In this document: piece by piece, positions 6,272 to 13,090 of the stretch
Layout: each line of letters opens with the position of its first letter
Numbering within the stretch: position 1 is the stretch's first letter
Source of the DNA: JAZDMK01 sp043800975
GTDB taxonomy: Bacteria; Bacteroidota; Bacteroidia; Bacteroidales; JAHJDW01
Assembly: GCA_043800975.1 (NCBI GenBank)
Contig: JAZDMK010000067.1
Coordinates: forward strand, 1-25,330
Direction of reading: 5' to 3'
Length of the DNA: 25,330 nucleotides
The notes under the pieces: model-generated
What the model saw: the letters and a program-made list of their open reading frames with translations, nothing else
Databases searched by the model: none
Told to the model about the DNA's origin: nothing
Translations under genes and position numbers: made by a program

Positions 6272-8266
6272 ATGAAAGAACGAATTGGTGTTTATATCTG
6301 TCATTGCGGAGGAAATATTTCCGACTATGTGGACGTGAAAGAACTGGAACGCCTGATGAAAGACGAAGAGGGCGTAGTGATTTCCAAACACGTGATGTTT
6401 GCCTGTGCCGACTCGAATCAGAAGGAAATGATCAACGATATTCAGGAACAGAAACTGGATGGAATTGTGGTTGCCTCCTGTTCACCCAAGTTGCATCTGC
6501 ATACCTTCCGGGGTGTATCCGAACGTGCGGGTTTGAATCCGTATAACTATGTTCAGGTAAATATCCGTGAGCAGTGTTCCTGGCCGCATTCCGACAATCC
6601 CGTCGAAGCCACACACAAAGCTATCGGACTCATCCGCGCCGGAATAAAAAAAGTAGTTCGCTCTGAAGCACTTGAATCCATTGAGATTGAAGCGAAGTCT
6701 GCCGTACTTGTCATCGGTGCCGGTGTAGCCGGAATGAAAGCAGCCATCGAGCTGGCCCGCGTCGGGAACCAGGTATACCTGATTGAAAAGGAAGAAAAAG
6801 TGGGCGGACGCATTGCCGAAAACGGAACGCTCTTCATGACCGGACAAAACGGACCGCAGCTGGTTGAAAGACTTTTGAAAGAAGTAAAATCATTTACCAA
6901 TATTACACTCTTCACACAGGCTCATGTAGAAAAGGTTTCGGGCAGTGTGGGAAATTTCAGCGTAGGAATTAATATTCTTAAAGACGGCAAGGATGCAGAA
7001 AAACTCAACCTCGCAGTTGGTTCTGTTTTGGTAAGCACCGGATACGATCACTACCAGCCCAAAGAAAATGAATTTGGTTTTGGCCTATCCAGTCGTGTGA
7101 TTACGTTGCCCGAGCTGAAAAAGAAAATGGATGAAAGTAACGGAACGCTGGAAGTAAACGGAAAGAAAATTAAGACAGTAGGTTTTGTGTATTGTGTGGG
7201 TAGCCGGCAGACGAAAGGTGAAAATAAATACTGTTCAAGAAGCTGCTGTTCGTCGGCAGTTCACACATCACTCCTGCTGAAGGAAAAGTTTAAAGATATC
7301 AAAGCCGTGCATATGTATCGTGATATAAGAACGTACGGCAAGCAGGAAATTCTGTATGAAAAATCTTCCAAGCAGGGCGACATCTACATGAAGTATGAAG
7401 AGAAGGAACCGCCCGTGGTGGAAGTGAAAGGCGATAAACTTTCTATAAAGATGAAAGATTATCTGACCACAAAAAAAGAAATTGAATTCGAACCCGACCT
7501 TCTGGTGCTCGTTACAGGAATGACTGCACGAAGCGACAGCAAAGACATTGCAGCGAAGTTTAAAATTCCCGTGGGTGCCGATTTGTTTTTCAACGAAATT
7601 CATCCCAAGCTGAAACCTGTGGAAACCGTGATCAATGGCGTGTTTATCGGAGGCTCCTGCCAGGGTCCGAAAAACATCAGTGAATCGGTACAATCTTCAT
7701 TGTCTGCTGTTGCTAAAATTAATTCACTGATCAAAGACGGGCACATAACGCTGGAACCCATTATTGCTCGCGTGAATGCGGATGCATGCCTGTGGTGCGG
7801 TAAATGTGCCGAAGTATGTGAATACGATGCACTGAAAGAAATCACGCTAAACGGAAAGCAGATAGCCGAAGTGAATCCCGCCACCTGCAAGGGTTGTGGA
7901 ATATGCACGCCGGTTTGTCCGACTGATGCAATTGAAGTGCTGCAATACACCAATGCAGAAATCGAATCGATGATCGACGGATTTATGGACGTGATTGAAA
8001 TCAAAGATCATTCGGGTGAAGCGGAAGAGGAAGTGGAATCCGACGGTTCGGAACCCGTGCGCATGAAGGAATATCCGCAGATATGGAAACAGATCGTGGA
8101 TGCCATTACTGCGGAACACAAGACCATTCCTGAGATTGCGGAAACGATCGGTGTACACAAAGACCTTGTTACCTGGCACGTGATGACAATGAACCGTTAC
8201 AACGTTCTTGTTGCAGACGGCCTGGATAAAAAGGAAGCTTATTATTACTACAAATTAAAAAACTAG
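6272..8266 (+). CDS. HdrA-like flavoprotein (QmoB/HdrA type) with C-terminal winged-helix-like tail
   Basis: A 664-residue HdrA-family subunit. It has an N-terminal iron-sulfur/thiol region with CHCGGNISD (10-18) and VASCSPKLH (67-75), a thioredoxin-reductase-like FAD domain with GAGVAG (149-154) and EKVGGR (175-180), and a C-terminal FAD-closing segment ending GSCQGPKNISESV (461-473). A dicluster ferredoxin follows (C506/C509/C512/C516 and C539/C542/C545/C549). In Hdr and Qmo complexes this subunit passes electrons between flavin and clusters of partner subunits. Beyond the ferredoxin, an acidic linker (about 573-595) leads to residues 600-664, which look like a winged helix-turn-helix (TIPEIAETIGVHKDLVTWHV, 618-637). 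This is unusual for an HdrA and may regulate or mediate assembly. The next gene starts 5 bp after its stop. Confidence 0.9.
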   Translation: MKERIGVYICHCGGNISDYVDVKELERLMKDEEGVVISKHVMFACADSNQKEMINDIQEQKLDGIVVASCSPKLHLHTFRGVSERAGLNPYNYVQVNIREQCSWPHSDNPVEATHKAIGLIRAGIKKVVRSEALESIEIEAKSAVLVIGAGVAGMKAAIELARVGNQVYLIEKEEKVGGRIAENGTLFMTGQNGPQLVERLLKEVKSFTNITLFTQAHVEKVSGSVGNFSVGINILKDGKDAEKLNLAVGSVLVSTGYDHYQPKENEFGFGLSSRVITLPELKKKMDESNGTLEVNGKKIKTVGFVYCVGSRQTKGENKYCSRSCCSSAVHTSLLLKEKFKDIKAVHMYRDIRTYGKQEILYEKSSKQGDIYMKYEEKEPPVVEVKGDKLSIKMKDYLTTKKEIEFEPDLLVLVTGMTARSDSKDIAAKFKIPVGADLFFNEIHPKLKPVETVINGVFIGGSCQGPKNISESVQSSLSAVAKINSLIKDGHITLEPIIARVNADACLWCGKCAEVCEYDALKEITLNGKQIAEVNPATCKGCGICTPVCPTDAIEVLQYTNAEIESMIDGFMDVIEIKDHSGEAEEEVESDGSEPVRMKEYPQIWKQIVDAITAEHKTIPEIAETIGVHKDLVTWHVMTMNRYNVLVADGLDKKEAYYYYKLKN

Positions 8267-8271
8267 CAGCC

Positions 8272-9342
8272 ATGGCTACGATAGATTTCAATTTTGAAAA
8301 TAAAATAAAGAAATACGGCGCGAAGGATTTTAATGCCTGCTTCAACTGCGGTACCTGTACGGCGATCTGCGACTTGTCGGATACCGACAATTCCTTTCCG
8401 CGAAAAATGGTTCGCTACACTACACTCGGAATTGAAAGCGATATAAAGCAATCGCTCGACCCCTGGTTGTGTTATTACTGCGGCGACTGCTCGAAGAGCT
8501 GCCCGCGACAGGCCGATCCGGGAAACCTGATGATGGCACTGCGGCGCTACCTTACCTCAAAGTACGACTGGACAGGACTTTCCGGATTGCTCTATCGTAA
8601 TCTTTCCGGATACATCATTGCGTTTGTATTGATGATTGCCGCTGTGGTCGGTCTATACCTTAATGACACCTTTACTAAAGTAGAATGGCTCGAATACGGA
8701 CATTACTTCGAAATGTTTGCCATTGCCGGTGTGTTTGCATTGATACTGCTACCGAACCTCATTCGCATGTGGTACCTCACGGTGTGGAAACCGACGAAGA
8801 AATTCAAAATAAAAAATTACTTTGTAGCAATCAGTGACTTGCTGGTACACATGTTCACACAGAAGCGCAGCCTTGACTGTGACAAAGAACAAAGAGACAA
8901 TGTATGGTGGTTCGAACATTTGCTTTTGGTGCTCAGTTATCTGGCGCTGCTGTTCACTACTGTTTTTCTCGACTGGTTCGGAAACACAAACAGGTTTGTG
9001 ATTGTGATGGGCTATGTGTTTAGTGCCGCGATATTTATCGTCACTACCGATTTTGTGATACGCCGCATCCGGAAGAAAAGCGAGAAGAGTAAATTCACGC
9101 ATCCTTCCGACTGGTTCTTTGTGATCTGGTTATTGCTGATGGGCGTTTCAGCATTCGCAGTGCGCCTGCTGATCGATGTGAATGCATTGGAAAATGCGTT
9201 TGTTGTTTATCTGTTTCATCTGATTGTGCTGGTGCAATGGGCGCTGATCATCGTTCCCTTTGGCAAGTGGACACACTTTTTGTATCGTTCGTTTGCGATG
9301 TATTATGAAAAAATTAACGCATTGGGCAGTAAAGCAAAATAA
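8272..9342 (+). CDS. QmoC/HdrC-like membrane iron-sulfur/cytochrome b-like subunit
   Basis: A 356-residue protein with two fused parts. Residues 20-90 form an HdrC-type dicluster ferredoxin: CFNCGTCTAIC (23-33) and CYYCGDCSKSCP (67-78). Residues 110-335 are a NarI/HdrE-like membrane domain with about six hydrophobic helices (112-130, 145-167, 212-232, 242-262, 281-300, 308-330). Histidines such as H144, H216 and H316 could ligate heme b. The arrangement matches QmoC, the membrane subunit that exchanges electrons with menaquinone in quinone-interacting membrane-bound oxidoreductase. It follows the HdrA-like gene by 5 bp and is the last gene of the cluster, before a terminator. Its last 243 coding bases recur at 15546-15788. 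No AprAB or Sat genes are visible, so linkage to APS reduction is not shown. Confidence 0.9.
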   Translation: MATIDFNFENKIKKYGAKDFNACFNCGTCTAICDLSDTDNSFPRKMVRYTTLGIESDIKQSLDPWLCYYCGDCSKSCPRQADPGNLMMALRRYLTSKYDWTGLSGLLYRNLSGYIIAFVLMIAAVVGLYLNDTFTKVEWLEYGHYFEMFAIAGVFALILLPNLIRMWYLTVWKPTKKFKIKNYFVAISDLLVHMFTQKRSLDCDKEQRDNVWWFEHLLLVLSYLALLFTTVFLDWFGNTNRFVIVMGYVFSAAIFIVTTDFVIRRIRKKSEKSKFTHPSDWFFVIWLLLMGVSAFAVRLLIDVNALENAFVVYLFHLIVLVQWALIIVPFGKWTHFLYRSFAMYYEKINALGSKAK

Positions 9343-9344
9343 TT
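9100..9344. repeat. Direct repeat copy 1: 3' end of the QmoC-like gene
   Basis: This 245-bp stretch, from His277 of the QmoC-like protein to just past its stop, is repeated in the same orientation at 15546-15790. A base-by-base comparison shows 5 mismatches, about 98% identity. The homology ends abruptly on both sides. The two copies bracket 6.2 kb containing three minus-strand genes. Confidence 0.95.
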
Positions 9345-9348
9345 CCGA

Positions 9349-9376
9349 CAGGGAGAGATGCTTCCTGATTTTTCTT
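9349..9376 (+). terminator. Rho-independent terminator after the Hdr-like cluster
   Basis: CAGGGAG (9349-9355), loop AGATG, CTTCCTG (9361-9367) form a 7-bp stem with one G-T pair. It is followed by ATTTTTCTT. It lies 7 bp after the stop of the QmoC-like gene. The duplicated gene fragment at 15546-15790 lacks it. Confidence 0.6.
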
Positions 9377-9453
9377 CACGTTTAAAAATATTTATATGAA
9401 TATAACTATTCGGGTAGTTTTATTCTTTAATATTAACGTTCCAACTTAATTAA

Positions 9454-9666
9454 TTATTGGTTCTCTACTGTCAATATAGTATATCGCTTATAGCGATTAC
9501 AATATTTTGCGAAACAGCCGTCAGCACGAACCAGCCGAGCACCCTTTGTGACATATACATCCATTATTTGTGAATGAATTTCACCACACAAAGGGCATTG
9601 AAAAATTGACTCTGTAGGAGTTCTTCTCTCTTCCTTTACGAGAACAGTCGTTGTTTCTTCCTGCAT
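9454..9666 (-). CDS. Small four-cysteine (zinc-ribbon-like) hypothetical protein
   Basis: A 70-residue protein of unknown function. It contains CPLCG (24-28) and a second pair, C51 and C56 (DGCFAKYCNRYKR), a spacing compatible with binding one zinc ion. There is no signal peptide or membrane helix, so it is probably cytoplasmic. Its start lies 11 bp after the stop of the T9SS surface-protein gene on the same strand, so the two may be co-transcribed. The frame is open with a plausible length and clean ends, but a coding role rests mainly on the paired cysteines and the operon-like position. Confidence 0.55.
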   Translation of the reverse strand: MQEETTTVLVKEERRTPTESIFQCPLCGEIHSQIMDVYVTKGARLVRADGCFAKYCNRYKRYTILTVENQ

Positions 9667-9677
9667 TTTATTTGCGT

Positions 9678-12600
9678 TTATTGTACAATTTTCTTTGAAA
9701 CCGTTGACATCATTCCACTAAGCGTTACTGCATATACACCTCTTACTTGTCTTGGTGTATATACGTTAAAGGTTCCTGGTTCGAAGGAATACTCTTTCTG
9801 ATAAACGAATCTTCCAAGCATATCGACAACAGAGATATTATAATAACCTGCTGAAGGAATAGTAAGATTCAGGATCGTTTGGTTATCGTTAATAATTTGA
9901 CAATAATTTATTTCCGCATTTTCGCTTTCGAGCTGAGAACATTGGGTTGACACTATACCCAGCATAACTTTTGTTCCGTCGAAGTCGGTTTGCGACAAGC
10001 GGTAATAGGTTTCTTGTCCATTTTGAATTTCATCAGTATACGAATAGTTGTGAACAGAATTGGTATTCCCATGACCAGATATGGTAGAAACCGGAATAAA
10101 ATTATTGGCATCGTTCGAGCGTTCGAGCGTGAAATAATCATTGTTTGTTTCCGATGCAGTACTCCATGTAATAATGTTTTTGTTATTCTTGCACTGTGCA
10201 TCAAAGGAGATTAGTTCAATAGGCAAAACAGTATTTGTCCTGCAAAAAGTAAAATATTGATAATTGCTGAAATTATAGTCGCACTCCCAGTTTGAACCCA
10301 CAAGGGTCATCGTAGTAAAGATATCTGCACTGGTAAAAGTTGCATCTGCACTGGTAATCAAATAAACATTTGTTGGAGTTACCCCCCCAAAAGCAGAAGC
10401 AGGGATTCTTACCTTCATCGTTCCCACAACTCCCGTTTCCTGAACCTTCCAAATACGGGCAATCCTGACAAGTGCCGGTACAGTTCCGGCTACTGCGACA
10501 GTCCAGCTTGTAGCGTTTGCGCCGTCGTTGCCCCATAACATATATGTAGCATCGGTGAGGTTGTTTGGATTTGTAATATTATCGGCGGCAATGGCTCCTA
10601 TGCCCATAGTGACCTGAAATGCAGGTGCAGTAACAGCATTTTGACTCATCGCTTGACGTTGATGTAAGCCTTCAATGTTTTCGCAGCCTACACCCGTTAC
10701 GTCATTATGGTAATCATACATCGGATTGCCTCCCACAGCGGATGTCCAAATACTTGCCCCAGCAGCACTTGTATAATTATTTCTAACTCCTCCGCTAATA
10801 ACATTGTGCCCCAGCGTAATACCATACTTAACAGCCAGATATGAGTTTATTTTGTTTCGCTGTAAGGCACTAAGCAGGTTTCCATAGGTGATAACTTCAC
10901 AGACACGCCCGTTGTAATAAAAATCAGGTGCACCTCCGTTATTATCAAGACATCCAATGGCAAAGGGAGCTGTTAAATAAGATCCATCCATGGGCTCAAC
11001 ATTGCCGGGAGATGTATAAGAAAGCAAATCAACATAATTGGTCATCTGGACTCCTTGTATTGCCGACGTACCAAGGATAAGCGGACTTGTTGTAATAATA
11101 TTGGCATTGGCTACACCCCAGTTCATTGTAACTCCAAGGTGACCCTGCCCATCAAAATATGCAAATGAAACATCGACCCCTACCTTGTTTCCAGGAGTTA
11201 TCATTCCTGTTGGCTGCCATGCATAAACCAATGAACCAGTTCCTGAGCCATGGGTGACAGCAAAGGATTCCATTTGCCAATTGGTTCCGCTGCGCGAACC
11301 AACATCATTGAAATCATAACTACTAAGCGTTTTGAAATATTGCGTTGTGCCATTGAATGAAAGAACCGGATTAAAATTAATTGCGCTTGCATTACTTCCC
11401 GACAGATATTGAGGGTCTGCGCCTGCTGTATTCAAAAGAGTAATGGCAGAACCACAGAACTGATTAGCCCAATCGGTAGCATTGGTTCCCGCATATGAAA
11501 CGCCCATATTGGCTTTAAACCACATTTTTGGTAATCCAGCAGATATATTTCCCGGATAAATTGCTGTTCCAGTGGTGAAGCTCCAAGTAGCAGCTCCCAC
11601 GGCATCGCCATATGCATTTTTGGGGACAATTTTCCAATAATATGTTGTACTCACTGCTAAGGCCGGAACATAAACCAAAGCAGCTGTATTAATAACAAAG
11701 GGCGGAATGGCAGCCGTGCCAAAATACACATCGTATGAAGTGGCTGCACTGCAACCAGTATTTGATGGAGCATTCCAAGTAAGACGTGCACAAGTACTAT
11801 TTCCTGTTGAACCATTTGCAGGTGCCGTATATGTGGCAAGACCTGGAACACTTGAGCCTCCTGTAGTGAAAGACCAGATAACAGGGGCCCCAGCAACTCC
11901 AGCGGCGTTTTTAGGAACAATCTTCCAATAGTAAGTGGTTGTAACTGCTAGGGCACCAGTACCATACGTTGTGCTTGTCGTATTGGTCACAAATGGCGGA
12001 GAAGCTGCAGTACCAAAATATACATCGTATGAGGTAGCGGCATTGCATCCTGAATTCACTGGCGCAGTCCATGTCAGATCTAATCCGCAACTCGGAGCTC
12101 CTGTTGAACCATTGGCCGGCGCCGTATAAGTGGCTAATCCCGGTACTGTCAGGTTGCAACAACCTGTAACCGTTATACCGGGAGTTGCAACTGGTTGCTG
12201 TATAGGGATAAGAGTCAGTGATCCCCCGGCTCCTAACAATTCAACTCTCATTTCTGATGCATATAACGGCGACCCCGTCATCGTTACATTGATTACATCC
12301 CCACCTGTGGCTGGAAATGAATAACTAACAGGTCCGCTGGCCTCTGCCACTGTTAAAGTAAGATTTGTTAATACTGGAGTGCCATTTACTGTTACAGTAA
12401 CCCACCCATCAGGGTTTGTTCCATCTGTCCAGCCATCACCATAAGTATCCGTAAGCCGGATGGTATGACAGTTTGCAGTGACACATACTGATGTCAGTGT
12501 CATGTTATTGGCAGTTTCATTCACTATCCGTATATAATATGTGTTTCCGATGGTTAGTCCCGTTAAATCAACAGTCTCGGTTTGGGCACCAGCAGTTGTA

Positions 12601-12938
12601 TTGGCATTTGCACAACCTATTTGAGTTAATGAACCGCATGCTCCTGAGAAAACCTGCACAAGCAATTGCCTTGATGTTGTCACAGCTCTAATAGTAGCAT
12701 ATGAGGCAGTTGCAACAAACCGAAACCAACCATCCCTTAAAGCCGTACCACAAGTAGGAACAGGTGCATCAGCCACAGTGGCATCGCTGATTGTCCCACT
12801 GCCACATGCACCGCCAACAGTGAGCAGTGTGGCGGGTGTGCTGCAAGCTATCGTTGGTGCCTGTGCAAATGATTGAGAATAAGCGCATATAAGCAAAAGG
12901 GATATCGCGCAAAAGATAATAATGTAAATGCGTTTCAT
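9678..12938 (-). CDS. T9SS-sorted surface protein with tandem FN3-like domains
   Basis: A 1086-residue secreted protein. Residues 1-25 are a signal peptide. Residues 28-150 look like a PPC-type beta domain, and 155-260 carry the RLTDTYGDGWTDG motif seen in many Bacteroidota adhesins. Two fibronectin-III-like repeats follow (about 265-360 and 364-457), both opening VPGLATYTAPANGSTG and sharing SYDVYFGTAA and TTYYWKIVPKNA. Residues 465-690 look like a LamG/concanavalin-like domain, and the NSYLAVKYGITLGHN region with what follows matches a domain frequent in T9SS cargo. The end, from LPIELISFDAQC to VSKKIVQ, is a type A sorting domain, so the protein should be exported by T9SS and attached to or released from the cell surface. 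No enzyme motif is evident; adhesion or polymer binding is likely. A 68-bp dyad immediately precedes the start. Confidence 0.9.
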   Translation of the reverse strand: MKRIYIIIFCAISLLLICAYSQSFAQAPTIACSTPATLLTVGGACGSGTISDATVADAPVPTCGTALRDGWFRFVATASYATIRAVTTSRQLLVQVFSGACGSLTQIGCANANTTAGAQTETVDLTGLTIGNTYYIRIVNETANNMTLTSVCVTANCHTIRLTDTYGDGWTDGTNPDGWVTVTVNGTPVLTNLTLTVAEASGPVSYSFPATGGDVINVTMTGSPLYASEMRVELLGAGGSLTLIPIQQPVATPGITVTGCCNLTVPGLATYTAPANGSTGAPSCGLDLTWTAPVNSGCNAATSYDVYFGTAASPPFVTNTTSTTYGTGALAVTTTYYWKIVPKNAAGVAGAPVIWSFTTGGSSVPGLATYTAPANGSTGNSTCARLTWNAPSNTGCSAATSYDVYFGTAAIPPFVINTAALVYVPALAVSTTYYWKIVPKNAYGDAVGAATWSFTTGTAIYPGNISAGLPKMWFKANMGVSYAGTNATDWANQFCGSAITLLNTAGADPQYLSGSNASAINFNPVLSFNGTTQYFKTLSSYDFNDVGSRSGTNWQMESFAVTHGSGTGSLVYAWQPTGMITPGNKVGVDVSFAYFDGQGHLGVTMNWGVANANIITTSPLILGTSAIQGVQMTNYVDLLSYTSPGNVEPMDGSYLTAPFAIGCLDNNGGAPDFYYNGRVCEVITYGNLLSALQRNKINSYLAVKYGITLGHNVISGGVRNNYTSAAGASIWTSAVGGNPMYDYHNDVTGVGCENIEGLHQRQAMSQNAVTAPAFQVTMGIGAIAADNITNPNNLTDATYMLWGNDGANATSWTVAVAGTVPALVRIARIWKVQETGVVGTMKVRIPASAFGGVTPTNVYLITSADATFTSADIFTTMTLVGSNWECDYNFSNYQYFTFCRTNTVLPIELISFDAQCKNNKNIITWSTASETNNDYFTLERSNDANNFIPVSTISGHGNTNSVHNYSYTDEIQNGQETYYRLSQTDFDGTKVMLGIVSTQCSQLESENAEINYCQIINDNQTILNLTIPSAGYYNISVVDMLGRFVYQKEYSFEPGTFNVYTPRQVRGVYAVTLSGMMSTVSKKIVQ

Positions 12939-13006
12939 TTAAACTAGTTTTAATAATAAATGACTAAAAATCGTAGACCAAAAACGATTTAGTAAAACTA
13001 GTTTAA
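12939..13006. promoter_or_regulatory. Large nested dyad directly upstream of the T9SS surface-protein gene
   Basis: TTAAACTAGTTTTA (12939-12952) and TAAAACTAGTTTAA (12993-13006) are exact reverse complements. Between them ACTAAAAATCGT (12963-12974) and ACGATTTAGT (12984-12993) pair with a 2-nt bulge. The outer arm abuts the ATG at 12938, so an RNA transcribed through here would fold over the start region. Each ACTAGT arm is itself palindromic, so a protein operator is equally possible. Function is inferred. Confidence 0.55.
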
Positions 13007-13090
13007 GAAATAATACTATTACATTTATTTACACTGGTGGGGTTGAATTTTGACCATTTGCCATCTCATTTGACAAAATGGATTTGGCTT

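Noticed and set aside
8272..9342. Calling the cluster a standard qmoABC operon for sulfate reduction
   Set aside because: The GltD insertion, MvhD, DsrE2 and TusA neighbours and the lack of AprAB or Sat in the window do not fit a standard Qmo locus, so only 'Qmo/Hdr-like' is supported.
9404..9419. AACTA/TAGTT hairpin after the small Cys-rich gene as a bidirectional terminator
   Set aside because: The stem is only 5 bp and AT-rich with an uneven T-tract, too weak to call.
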